The notes under the pieces: model-generated
Seen by the model: only the letters and a program-made list of their open reading frames with translations
Databases searched by the model: none
Told to the model about the DNA's origin: nothing
In this document: one piece after another, positions 7,676 through 14,675 of the stretch
Layout: every line of letters begins with the position of its first letter
Numbering within the stretch: position 1 is the first letter of the stretch
Position numbers and translations under genes: made by a program
NCBI GenBank assembly: GCA_964428475.1
Contig: CAYRYO010000032.1
Coordinates: 1-19,671, forward strand
DNA length: 19,671 nt
From: JARICQ01 sp964428475
GTDB taxonomy: Bacteria; Bacillota; Clostridia; Tissierellales; Tissierellaceae
Direction of reading: 5' to 3'

Positions 7676-8281
7676 TTATTTGTGAAGTATTGGCGATACC
7701 TTTTTATATAACAAAAGTGTTACTGATGATACTATTAATCCTTTTAATAGATTAAATGGCACTACTGCAAATAGTATAAGTGTCTTGTAATCTACTACAA
7801 ATTTATTTACTGCACTGCCCATTCCAACAAGTTTTTCCATTGGCCATCCAAATACCTTTGCATATAGTGGAAATACTACAAAGTAGTTGCTAAGAGTTGC
7901 AAATAATGTCATAGCTATTACGCCTACAAGGAGTCCAATTATTGCATTTTTAAAGTCTTTTTTTCTGTAATATATAAGTCCTGCGACATATACAAGTGTA
8001 CTTCCCACTAAAAAGTTTGATAATTCTCCTATTCCACCTGTCATAGATCCTTCTACCAATAGATTGAGTATATTTTTAAGCAATTGTACCAATACTCCTG
8101 CCATAGGCCCCATTGCAAAAGCACCTATAAGTGATGGTAGATCAGCAATGTCAATCTTTAAAAAGGGTGGTGCAAACCAAGATGATACGTCAAAGAACAT
8201 CAGTAAAACTGATATCACTCCCAAAACTGAAATCTTTACCATGTTTTTCGTTGTCCATGTTTCTTTACTTAATGTGTACAT
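7676..8281 (-). CDS. ribU: Riboflavin ECF transporter S component RibU
   Basis: A 201-residue hydrophobic protein with about six membrane segments (for example ISVLGVISVLLMFFDVSSWF, FLVGSTLVYVAGLIYY, AIIGLLVGVIAMTLFATLS, TLILFAVVPFNLLKGLIVSS). It is the substrate-binding subunit that captures riboflavin or FMN and docks to the shared EcfAA'T energising module, which is not encoded here. PFLKIDIADLPSLIGAFAMGP after the first segment is characteristic of RibU. The identification is reinforced by the FMN riboswitch upstream (8526-8637). GGAGGG lies 8 bases before the ATG. Expression should fall when FMN is abundant. The leader between the riboswitch terminator and the start codon is long because it contains a 150-bp repeat. 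Confidence 0.95.
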   Translation of the reverse strand: MYTLSKETWTTKNMVKISVLGVISVLLMFFDVSSWFAPPFLKIDIADLPSLIGAFAMGPMAGVLVQLLKNILNLLVEGSMTGGIGELSNFLVGSTLVYVAGLIYYRKKDFKNAIIGLLVGVIAMTLFATLSNYFVVFPLYAKVFGWPMEKLVGMGSAVNKFVVDYKTLILFAVVPFNLLKGLIVSSVTLLLYKKVSPILHK

Positions 8282-8320
8282 TTAAAAATCCCTCCATTTT
8301 TTTATTTTCGGGATTATATC

Positions 8321-8470
8321 TGACCTACATCAACTCACTATCGTTCCTTGTGTTAGGTCATAAGGCCGTAGTGCAACTCAAATCTATTTGCTCGCTACGC
8401 TCACATAGATTTGGTGCACCTGGCGTTTGACCTACATCAACTCACTATCGTTCCTTGTGTTAGGTCATAA
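8321..8470. repeat. Compound palindromic repeat in the ribU leader
   Basis: Two identical 43-base direct repeats (8321-8363 and 8428-8470), each bounded by inverted TGACCTA / TAGGTCA, flank a 64-base central unit. That unit forms its own hairpin: GTGCA (8371-8375) with TGCAC (8415-8419) and CAAATCTAT (8379-8387) with ATAGATTTG (8405-8413). The top of the central hairpin has the sequence GAGCGTAGCGAGC on the minus strand. No coding capacity. It resembles a REP-type or miniature inverted-repeat element, but I do not recognise the family. Confidence 0.8.
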
Positions 8471-8472
8471 AT

Positions 8473-8525
8473 AACCCCGAAGAGAGATCTTCGGGGTTAA
8501 AAAAGACTAGTTAAATAAGTCTTTA
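8473..8525 (-). terminator. Expression platform / terminator of the FMN riboswitch
   Basis: Reading leftward from the aptamer, a first weak hairpin AAAGACT/AGTCTTT (8524-8518 with 8508-8502) ends in Ts. Next comes an 11-bp hairpin AACCCCGAAGA/TCTTCGGGGTT (8498-8488 with 8483-8473) with a 4-base loop, followed by TATTTAT. The TCTTC in the second hairpin can pair with GAAGA of the aptamer's 3' P1 strand, giving a plausible antiterminator when FMN is absent. The pairing switch is inferred. Confidence 0.7.
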
Positions 8526-8637
8526 CATCTTCTTTCATCCAGACTATACTGTCGGCCTTGGAATCTAACCAAGTCAACCAATTAATTGGCTCGCGGGCTC
8601 TACCGCCGGTGAGGATTTGCACCTCCCCCTGAAGATA
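8526..8637 (-). promoter_or_regulatory. FMN riboswitch (RFN element)
   Basis: On the minus strand the conserved RFN core is easy to read: AGGGGGAGGTGCAAATCC, CACCGGCGGTAGAGCCCGCGAGC, a variable arm, then GATTCCAAGGCCGACAGT and ATAGTCTGGATGAAAGAAG. P1 is closed by ATCTTC (8636-8631) pairing with GAAGAT (8532-8527). It lies between a consensus promoter and ribU and should terminate transcription when FMN binds. Confidence 0.97.
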
Positions 8638-8651
8638 TATCTTATAATTTA

Positions 8652-8680
8652 ATTATATATAGAAGTTAATATTTTGTCAA
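8652..8680 (-). promoter_or_regulatory. Consensus promoter of the ribU riboswitch transcript
   Basis: A perfect sigma-A promoter on the minus strand: TTGACA (8680-8675), a 17-base spacer, TATAAT (8657-8652). The transcript would start near 8645, just ahead of the P1 stem of the riboswitch. Confidence 0.92.
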
Positions 8681-8700
8681 GGGCCTTAATCTTTTAAGCT

Positions 8701-8735
8701 TTTAATTCACAATTTAAAATTCACAATTCACAATT
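8701..8735. repeat. AATTGTGAATT-type tandem repeat after the ATP-NAD kinase-like gene
   Basis: On the minus strand AATTGTGAATTGTGAATTTT continues into AAATTGTGAATTAAA. It shares an exact 20-base word (8711-8730) with the copy at 14638-14657. It starts directly next to the hairpin overlapping the stop codon of the gene at 8750. Confidence 0.7.
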
Positions 8736-8750
8736 GAGAGCTTTGCTCTC
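8736..8750. repeat. Small GAGC-type hairpin at a gene 3' end
   Basis: GAGAGC-TTT-GCTCTC, a 6-bp stem with a 3-base loop, whose last base is the final base of the stop codon of the adjacent minus-strand gene. It has the same design as the two hairpins at 9886-9924. There is no U-tract, so it is not an ordinary terminator. Confidence 0.65.
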
Positions 8751-9871
8751 TACAGTCCTTGTACCTTTTCAATTGATGTTGCATAGTAAGTTGTATATAC
8801 TTGTATATAGCCCGTAAACATCTTGTTTATTTCATCCATTCCAGTATCTACAAGTAGTGGTCTGCCTTCTAATGACATTAGTTTGTTTTTTGGTGCTGCT
8901 ATTATTATATTATCTTTGCCTACTCTTTTAATTACCTCTCCACTTATCTGTTGATTGCCTCTTCCAAAGATATAGCCTTGACCACCTATCACTGTAACTA
9001 CTATTTTAGCTTGACTATCTCCTATAATATCTAGAATCTGTTTTTCATTTACATCTGAAGCTATTAGTTCTTTGTTTTTGACTATATCAATTCCTAGAAG
9101 TGTATTTGGAAGATCCATCTTATCCATTATAGGTCTAATAGTTGTACCTGATCCCATAATAAAGAATGTATCTGGATTCTCTTCTATTTCCTCTACTATT
9201 CTATCCGCTATTCCGTCTAAGGCATCTTCTTCTTTTGCCATGCCGACAGATTTAGTTGTTTGAATTAATTCAGGTTCTACTGGTATATTCATATACCCAT
9301 ATAATCTTGCTGTAACTACTCCTTCTCTAAATGCTTCCTCATCTATATCCATTACTTCTGCTTCTTTTATCTCTTCAATTTCATTTTTTAACCATCTTCT
9401 AACTACTTCTCCTGCTGCCCTTGGATGACTTGCATATACTGCTGAATGTATCTTTACTCCAGCAGGTACTCCAATAACTGGAATCTTCGTATTTATTGCA
9501 TTGTATATATTTCTAGCAGTACCGTCTCCTCCTGCAAAGAGTATTATATCTACTCCCTTTTCTACCATGGCTCTTGCAGCATCTTCTGTATCGCTTGGGG
9601 AAAAATCTTCCCTACTACTATCTCCCAGTACTATAGGTTCAAATCCAAGCGCTATAGCCTCTTCTTCACCCATTTCACCTGGATACGTGTATATCTCTAT
9701 TTCATCTTTATGTGGAACTAGTACTTTCAATGCCTTTTTCGCTTTTGTTGGAGATTCAGGAACTGCACCAAGGCTAAGTGCTTTTTCAAGTGTTCCCTCT
9801 CCATCTGTTCCCTTAAGTCCTACTCTTCCTCCCATTCCTGCAATGGGATTGACTATAAATCCAAGCTTCAT
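8750..9871 (-). CDS. ATP-NAD kinase family protein (AcoX/NadK-like)
   Basis: A 373-residue protein of the ATP-NAD kinase / AcoX superfamily, which also relates to the diacylglycerol kinase fold. The nucleotide-binding motif FAGGDGTARN carries GGDGT at 114-118; IGVPAGVKIHSAV (132-144) and IMGSGTT (238-244) are the other glycine loops. The N-terminus MKLGFIVNPIAGMGGRVGLKG begins the domain. It is longer than ordinary NAD kinase (about 270-300), and the NAD kinase substrate-binding segments are not convincing, so it is unlikely to be the cell's housekeeping NadK. The frame is open to 9940, but ATG 9871 has AAGGAG at the right distance, and the upstream stretch translates repeat sequence, so I start at 9871. 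It lies 37 bases behind the amidohydrolase, probably co-transcribed. Substrate unknown. Confidence 0.85.
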   Translation of the reverse strand: MKLGFIVNPIAGMGGRVGLKGTDGEGTLEKALSLGAVPESPTKAKKALKVLVPHKDEIEIYTYPGEMGEEEAIALGFEPIVLGDSSREDFSPSDTEDAARAMVEKGVDIILFAGGDGTARNIYNAINTKIPVIGVPAGVKIHSAVYASHPRAAGEVVRRWLKNEIEEIKEAEVMDIDEEAFREGVVTARLYGYMNIPVEPELIQTTKSVGMAKEEDALDGIADRIVEEIEENPDTFFIMGSGTTIRPIMDKMDLPNTLLGIDIVKNKELIASDVNEKQILDIIGDSQAKIVVTVIGGQGYIFGRGNQQISGEVIKRVGKDNIIIAAPKNKLMSLEGRPLLVDTGMDEINKMFTGYIQVYTTYYATSIEKVQGL

Positions 9872-9885
9872 CGAATCACTCCTTG

Positions 9886-9924
9886 TGGAGCTCTGCTCCA
9901 AATTTTCTTTAGAGCTCTGCTCTA
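9886..9924. repeat. Tandem pair of GAGC-TCT-GCTC hairpins
   Basis: TGGAGC-TCT-GCTCCA (9886-9900) and TAGAGC-TCT-GCTCTA (9910-9924), each a 6-bp stem with a TCT loop, separated by 9 bases. The second encodes the last codons of the amidohydrolase (RAEL stop); the first lies just upstream of the ribosome binding site of the next gene. A third related copy is at 8736-8750, so the ATP-NAD kinase-like gene is bracketed by this hairpin family. Confidence 0.75.
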
Positions 9925-11069
9925 AAAATAACTTCTCCATTTATTATCGTTATATATGGCTTAGAATCTATCTCTCTTAGTGGGTTACCGTCAAATATTA
10001 CTATATCTGCATCTTTCCCTTTTTCTATGCTTCCTACTCTATCTGATATTCCTGTTATTTCTGCTGCATTTATTGTAATTGCTTTCAATGCTTCCATTTC
10101 ATCCAATCCTGCATTTACTGCAAGTCCTGCACATAGCGCAAGATGTTGAAGAGGTATTACTGGTGAATCTGTGTTGATTGCAATCTTTACTCCTGCTTCA
10201 ACTAATGCCTTTGGCGTTTCAAAAGATTTTTCTTTAAGTTCAAATTTAGATCTATTTCCAAAGGTAGGTCCCACTATTGCACTCTTACCCTCTTTTACCA
10301 GTTCATCAACAATTAAATGTCCTTCTGTACAATGATCTAAAGTTAAATCCAAATCAAATTCCTTTGCAATTCTAATAGATGTAAATATATCATCTGCTCT
10401 ATGAGCATGAGCCTTTAGTGGGATTTCCCTTTTTAATACTGGAATTAATGCTTCCATTTTTATATCAAAGTCTGGTCTTTTAGCCTCATCTTCATTTTCT
10501 TTTTTATCCATATATGTCTTGGCCTTAAATAGGGTTTCACGAAGTATAGAGGCAGTAGCCATTCTAGTCATAGGAGATTTCTTTTGGGCTTCATATACCC
10601 TCTTTGGATTTTCTCCAAATGCAATCTTCATTGCAACAGGATCTTTTATTATCATATTGTCTATTCTATAACCATAAGTCTTAATAGCAGCAAAAGTCCC
10701 ACCTATTACATTTGCACTACCTGGCCCTGTTACAGCTGTAGTTACACCACCTTCATATGCTTCTCTAAAGGATATATCCATTGGATTTATCCCATCTATT
10801 GCTCTTAATTCAGGGGTGACAGGGTCTATCATTTCATTTCCATCATCACCTTCAAATCCTATCCCCTCTTCAAATAATCCTAAGTGACAATGTGCATCAA
10901 TAAGACCTGGAGTTACCATTCGTCCCTCTGCGTTAATAGTTTCAACTCCCAATGGTGCTATAATATCAATTCCCACTTCTTCTATTTTCCCATCCTTTAT
11001 AAGAATAGAACCATTTTCTATTACATCACCTGCCATAGTATAAATCCTACCATTTTTAATCAAAATCAT
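9909..11069 (-). CDS. Metal-dependent amidohydrolase
   Basis: A 386-residue amidohydrolase-superfamily enzyme (imidazolonepropionase-like branch), soluble and cytoplasmic since no signal peptide is seen. The N-terminal beta domain MILIKNGRIYTMAGDVIENG... is followed by the first metal pair H60 and H62 (PGLIDAHCHLG), further candidate ligands H221/H223 (KAHAHRADDI) and H246/H251 (LDHCTEGH), and the catalytic Asp D301 (INTDSPVIP). The C-terminal GSIEKGKDADIVIFDGNPL closes the composite beta-sandwich. GGGAGG lies about 8 bases before the ATG, and a promoter is present at 11104-11131. It probably heads a two-gene unit with the ATP-NAD kinase-like gene. The substrate (a cyclic amide, a dipeptide or another) cannot be told from sequence alone. 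Confidence 0.9.
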   Translation of the reverse strand: MILIKNGRIYTMAGDVIENGSILIKDGKIEEVGIDIIAPLGVETINAEGRMVTPGLIDAHCHLGLFEEGIGFEGDDGNEMIDPVTPELRAIDGINPMDISFREAYEGGVTTAVTGPGSANVIGGTFAAIKTYGYRIDNMIIKDPVAMKIAFGENPKRVYEAQKKSPMTRMATASILRETLFKAKTYMDKKENEDEAKRPDFDIKMEALIPVLKREIPLKAHAHRADDIFTSIRIAKEFDLDLTLDHCTEGHLIVDELVKEGKSAIVGPTFGNRSKFELKEKSFETPKALVEAGVKIAINTDSPVIPLQHLALCAGLAVNAGLDEMEALKAITINAAEITGISDRVGSIEKGKDADIVIFDGNPLREIDSKPYITIINGEVIFRAEL

Positions 11070-11103
11070 ACTTATTCCTCCCTTATTTCATCGCTCTAGG
11101 CAT

Positions 11104-11131
11104 ATTGTATCCAACTTTTCAAGATTTTCAA
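11104..11131 (-). promoter_or_regulatory. Promoter of the amidohydrolase gene
   Basis: On the minus strand TTGAAA (11131-11126), a 16-base spacer and TACAAT (11109-11104). It lies between Tex and the amidohydrolase, about 35 bases before the start codon. Confidence 0.55.
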
Positions 11132-11133
11132 AG

Positions 11134-11150
11134 TTTTAATTCACAATTTA
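11134..11150. repeat. Short AATTGTGAATT-type repeat remnant after tex
   Basis: TAAATTGTGAATTAAAA on the minus strand, matching the ends of the longer copies at 8701 and 14633. It sits about 18 bases after the Tex stop codon. Between them is a weak AGCAT/ATGCT hairpin at the 3' end of tex. Confidence 0.5.
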
Positions 11151-11167
11151 ACAAAGCACAGCTAGCA

Positions 11168-13261
11168 TCACTTCATACTTAATGCTATTCTGCCTCTATC
11201 TTTATCTACTTCTACTATTGTGACTTCTACTATATCTCCTACTTTAACTACTTCTTTTGGATGTTTTATGAATTTATTTGACATTTGTGATATGTGAACT
11301 AACCCATCTTGTTTTACTCCTATATCTACAAATGCACCAAAGTCTACTACATTTCTCACTGTTCCTTGAAGCTTCATATCAGCATTTAAATCTTCTATCT
11401 TGAGTATGTCTTGTTTTAATATTGGTTTTGGCATGTCCTCTCTTGGATCCCTTCCTGGTTTTTCTAATTCCTTTATTATATCTTGAAGAGTTGGAATTCC
11501 TACACCTAATTCTTCTGCAAGTTCATTTAAATTTTCTTCCGTATTATATTTTCCTACAAGTTTTTTTGCTATATCATACGACTCAGGATGAACGCCAGTG
11601 TTATCCAATGGGTTTTTTGCACCTGGTATTCTAAGGAAACCAGCACATTGTATAAATGTCTTTTTCCCTAGACCCTTAACTTCTAACAACTCTTTTCTAC
11701 TGGAAAACTTATCTATTTCTTCTCTATGACTAATTAGACTATTTGCAACTCTAGTAGATATGCCCGCTACATATTTAAGAAGTGGGCCACTTGCTGTATT
11801 CAAATCCACACCTACGCTATTTACACAATCTTCTACTACACCTTTTAGTGCATCATCTAATTTCCCTTGGTGAAGATCATGCTGATACTGTCCTACACCT
11901 ATATGCTTTGGCTCAATTTTTACTAATTCTGCCAATGGATCTTGAAGCCTTCTCGCTATTGAAACAGCACCTCTAATAGAAACATCTAAATCTGGAAATT
12001 CCTTGATCCCAACTTCCGAAGCTGAATATATAGAAGCCCCAGCTTCACTCACTATTATATATGATACATCATCTTTTATCTCTTTTAGCATTTCAGCCAC
12101 TATAAATTCCGTCTCTCTTGAAGCCGTTCCGTTTCCTATAGAGATTATATTGACACCGTGTTTTTCTATAAGTCCCATCATTACATTCTTTGCCTTTTCT
12201 ACTTGATTTTGAGGCGCTGTTGGGTATATTGTTGCATAATCAAGGACTTTTCCTGTCTCACTTACTACTGCTACTTTACACCCTGTTCTAAAGCCTGGAT
12301 CTATAGCCATTACATTTTTCCCAGCAATCGGTGGCTGCATTAAAAGTGGCTTTAAGTTCAAGGAAAATACCTTTATAGCTTCTTCTTCAGCTATTTCAGT
12401 TAAATTGTTTCTAGTCTCTCTTTCAAGAGATGGAAACAATAATCTTTTATATCCATCTTCTATTGCATCTTCAATGTACTTTGTAGTAATACTTTTATTA
12501 TCATTTATCCACCTGTTTTTCAGTACATTTAATATTAGTTCATCTTCTACTTCAAGTGAAACTTTGATTTTCTTATCCTTTTCTCCGCGATTTACTGCAA
12601 GGACCCTATGGTTAGCCATATTTTTCACAGGCTCCCTATAATCATAATACATTTCATAAACCGTCTTATCTTCTTTGTCTACTCCCACTGTTCTTATTAT
12701 TCCACTTCTTGCTATTATTTTTTTAATTGACTCTCTATTATCTGGATCATCCGATATTATCTCAGCTATTATATCCATTGCTCCTTGGAGGGCTTCTTCT
12801 AATGTATTTACTTCTTTTTCTTCATCTATAAAACTCATAGCAAAGTTTTCAAATTCTTCATCTTTCACACTCTGATTTAAGATTACTTCAGCTAATTTCT
12901 CCAATCCTTTTTCTTTAGCCATAGTAGCCCTAGTTCTTCTCTTTGGCCTAAATGGTCTATACAGATCATCTACCCTTTGAAGTGAATCAGAGCTTAGAAT
13001 TTCATTTTTAAGTTCATCTGTTAAATTCCCTTGTTCTTCTATAAGTCTAATTGTTTCTTCTTTTTTTGCCTCCAAGTTTCTAAGATATTCCAGTCTATTA
13101 GCTAAATCTCTAATTACCATATCCTGAAGTTCTCCCGTTTTTTCCTTTCTATATCTAGCTATAAAGGGTATGGTGTTGCCTTCATCTAATAATTCAACTG
13201 TGTTTTTTACTTGAGACGGTTTTAATTTAAACTCATCTGTTATTTGCTTTAGTATATCCAT
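11168..13261 (-). CDS. tex: Tex-type S1 RNA-binding transcription accessory protein
   Basis: A 697-residue Tex homologue (Spt6-like), a nucleic-acid binding protein of the cytoplasm. The N-terminal helical domain (IPFIARYRKEKTGEL at about 32-46; YRPFRPKRRTRATMAKEKGLE at about 102-122) is diagnostic. A YqgF-like RNase H fold begins at MAIDPGFRTGCKVAVV (about 330-345), tandem helix-hairpin-helix segments follow (LNTASGPLLKYVAGIS, LLEVKGLGKKTFIQCAGFLR), and a single C-terminal S1 domain (MKLQGTVRNVVDFGAFVDIG... GRIALSMK) ends the protein. The length is close to the family norm of about 720. GAGAGG precedes the ATG. It lies between prfB and the amidohydrolase, and prfB has its own terminator, so Tex is probably a separate transcript. 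No hairpin with a U-tract is visible after it. Confidence 0.95.
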   Translation of the reverse strand: MDILKQITDEFKLKPSQVKNTVELLDEGNTIPFIARYRKEKTGELQDMVIRDLANRLEYLRNLEAKKEETIRLIEEQGNLTDELKNEILSSDSLQRVDDLYRPFRPKRRTRATMAKEKGLEKLAEVILNQSVKDEEFENFAMSFIDEEKEVNTLEEALQGAMDIIAEIISDDPDNRESIKKIIARSGIIRTVGVDKEDKTVYEMYYDYREPVKNMANHRVLAVNRGEKDKKIKVSLEVEDELILNVLKNRWINDNKSITTKYIEDAIEDGYKRLLFPSLERETRNNLTEIAEEEAIKVFSLNLKPLLMQPPIAGKNVMAIDPGFRTGCKVAVVSETGKVLDYATIYPTAPQNQVEKAKNVMMGLIEKHGVNIISIGNGTASRETEFIVAEMLKEIKDDVSYIIVSEAGASIYSASEVGIKEFPDLDVSIRGAVSIARRLQDPLAELVKIEPKHIGVGQYQHDLHQGKLDDALKGVVEDCVNSVGVDLNTASGPLLKYVAGISTRVANSLISHREEIDKFSSRKELLEVKGLGKKTFIQCAGFLRIPGAKNPLDNTGVHPESYDIAKKLVGKYNTEENLNELAEELGVGIPTLQDIIKELEKPGRDPREDMPKPILKQDILKIEDLNADMKLQGTVRNVVDFGAFVDIGVKQDGLVHISQMSNKFIKHPKEVVKVGDIVEVTIVEVDKDRGRIALSMK

Positions 13262-13332
13262 CTTATCTATCCTCTCTTGTTTTTCTATATGTACTATTCT
13301 ATAAAGCTATATCAAAATCCTTTAATATTTAC

Positions 13333-13362
13333 AAAAAATCTAGCCCTTTCTAAGAAAGGGCT
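13333..13362 (-). terminator. Terminator of prfB, overlapping the end of the gene
   Basis: AGCCCTTTC (13362-13354 on the minus strand) pairs with GAAAGGGCT (13350-13342) around a TTA loop, followed by AGA and TTTTTT (13338-13333). The 5' arm encodes the last residues (A-L-S), and the stop codon TAG begins in the loop. Confidence 0.9.
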
Positions 13363-14457
13363 TTCATTTTCAAATACTCATTTATAAATATATCTATATC
13401 TCCATCCATTACCTTCCCAGTATCTCCCACTTCTGCATTTGTTCTATGGTCTTTTACCATGCTATATGGATGAAATACATAACTTCTAATTTGAGATCCC
13501 CAGGCAATTTGATTGTAGCTTCCTTGAAGATCATCTATCTTTTCCTTTTGCTCTTCTTCCTTGATTTGAACTAGTTTAGCTTTTAACATTTTCATAGCAG
13601 TTTCTCTGTTCATTATTTGAGATCTTTCATTTTGACATTGAACTACCACACCAGTTGGTATATGAGTTATTCTAACTGCTGAATCTGTTGTGTTTACATG
13701 CTGCCCTCCAGCACCACCAGATCTATATGTATCTATTTTAATGTCTGATGGATTGATATCTATCTCCACATCATCGTCTAACTCAGGATATACATCGATA
13801 CTTGCAAAGCTAGTATGCCTCTTACCTGCACTATCAAATGGTGATATCCTAACAAGTCTATGAACTCCTTTTTCTGCTTTTAAATATCCATATGCATTAT
13901 ATCCCTTGATTAAGATGGTAACAGCCTTTATTCCGCCTTCAGTATCCGCTAATAGGTCTAGGGTTTCTACTGCAAATTCTCTATTGTCTGCCCATCTTCG
14001 ATACATCCTTAGTAGCATTTCAGCCCAATCCTGTGCTTCAAGCCCACCCGCTCCAGAGTGAATTGCAAGTATAGCATTTTTCGTATCAAATTCTCCAGAT
14101 AAAAGTGTTTTTAATTTAAATTGATTCGCACTTTTGTCTATACTTTTAATTGCTAGTTCTATCTCACTGTACATTCCGTATGCCTCTTCTTCTAATATCA
14201 TCTCTATTAGGGTTTCTGCATCTTCTACTTCTTGAATTAAATTGTCGTATTCTTCAACTTGTTTTTTTAATTCATTTATTCTCTGCATGGTTTTTTGAGC
14301 TTTAGCTGAATCATCCCAAAAGCCTTCCCCAAATGACTCATTTTGAAGTTCTTCTATTTCACTTCTTATATTGGGTAAGTCAAAGTGAAACACCCAATTC
14401 TCTTAGCATTGCTTTTACATTTTTAAGATGTTCCCGGTCCAGATAAATATGTTCCAT
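13350..14457 (-). CDS. prfB: Peptide chain release factor 2 (programmed +1 frameshift)
   Basis: RF2 releases peptides at UGA and UAA codons. The gene is in two frames: ATG at 14457 opens 25 codons (MEHIYLDREHLKNVKAMLRELGVSL) up to an in-frame TGA at 14382-14380. Slippage by one base at CTT TGA C then reads GAC (from 14381) into the main frame to 13350, giving 368 residues. In this numbering the anticodon tripeptide SPF is at 205-207 and GGQ at 250-252, the same as E. coli RF2, which confirms the reconstruction. AAGGGAG sits 6 bases before the ATG. An intrinsic terminator overlaps the 3' end. Rising RF2 levels favour stopping at the TGA, so the site is autoregulatory (known for the family). 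Downstream of secA, as in B. subtilis. Confidence 0.96.
14379..14397 (-). promoter_or_regulatory. RF2 programmed +1 frameshift site
   Basis: Minus-strand TTGGGTGTTTCACTTTGAC: slippery CTT, in-frame stop TGA and the following C are canonical. The stimulatory Shine-Dalgarno-like element is weak and displaced: GGGTG ends 5 bases before CTT rather than the E. coli-like AGGGGG ending 3 bases before it. Confidence 0.9.
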
Positions 14458-14491
14458 ATATTGCTCCCTTCTTATTGCTCCTTGCAGTCGC

Positions 14492-14670
14492 AAAATTTTG
14501 AATTGTAAATTGTGAATTTTGAATGAAAGTCAAAAGATTAGAACCTTTTAAAAAGACTTACGCCTTTTATTTCGAAAACAGAATAAAGATACAAGATTTT
14601 GCTTCACTCTTTTATTCTTTTATTCTTTTAAGGTTTTAATTTAAAATTCACAATTCAACATTCACAATTT
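14492..14670. repeat. Repeat-bounded non-coding element between secA and prfB
   Basis: The prfB-secA gap (14458-14689) contains AATTGTAAATTGTGAATTTTG (from 14501) and, inverted, AAATTGTGAATGTTGAATTGTGAATTTT (14670 leftward), about 176 bases apart end to end. They act as imperfect terminal inverted repeats. The interior has no reading frame worth reporting and includes three tandem TTTTATTCT-like units near 14608-14630. It looks like a miniature inverted-repeat element, but target-site duplications are not evident to me. Confidence 0.5.
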
Positions 14671-14675
14671 GGTAG

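Noticed and set aside
8064..8430. Plus-strand open frames over ribU and the compound palindrome
   Set aside because: They are antisense to ribU and continue through repeats, with no ribosome binding site or recognisable protein.
8701..8735. CRISPR-like repeats
   Set aside because: Units are short (7-9 bases), directly abutting, without spacers, and no cas genes are present.
8750..9871. Housekeeping NAD kinase (nadK)
   Set aside because: Only the GGDGT superfamily motif is shared; the protein is about 80-100 residues longer and the NAD-binding segments are not convincing.
9872..9940. N-terminal extension of the ATP-NAD kinase-like protein back to 9940
   Set aside because: The extra 23 residues translate the tandem GAGC hairpins and overlap the amidohydrolase end; ATG 9871 has a proper ribosome binding site and the family N-terminus begins there.
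12003..12875. Plus-strand frames opposite tex (and similar ones opposite secA, tsaD, tsaB and the amidohydrolase)
   Set aside because: Low-complexity Ser/Ile/Leu-rich translations typical of the reverse of AT-rich coding sequence; no start signals.
14380..14382. In-frame TGA read as selenocysteine or as a nonsense mutation
   Set aside because: The context is the classical RF2 frameshift site; the protein family does not carry selenocysteine there.
14382..14393. prfB starting in the main frame at 14393
   Set aside because: The upstream 25 codons from ATG 14457, the CTT TGA C site and matching SPF/GGQ numbering show a programmed frameshift gene instead.
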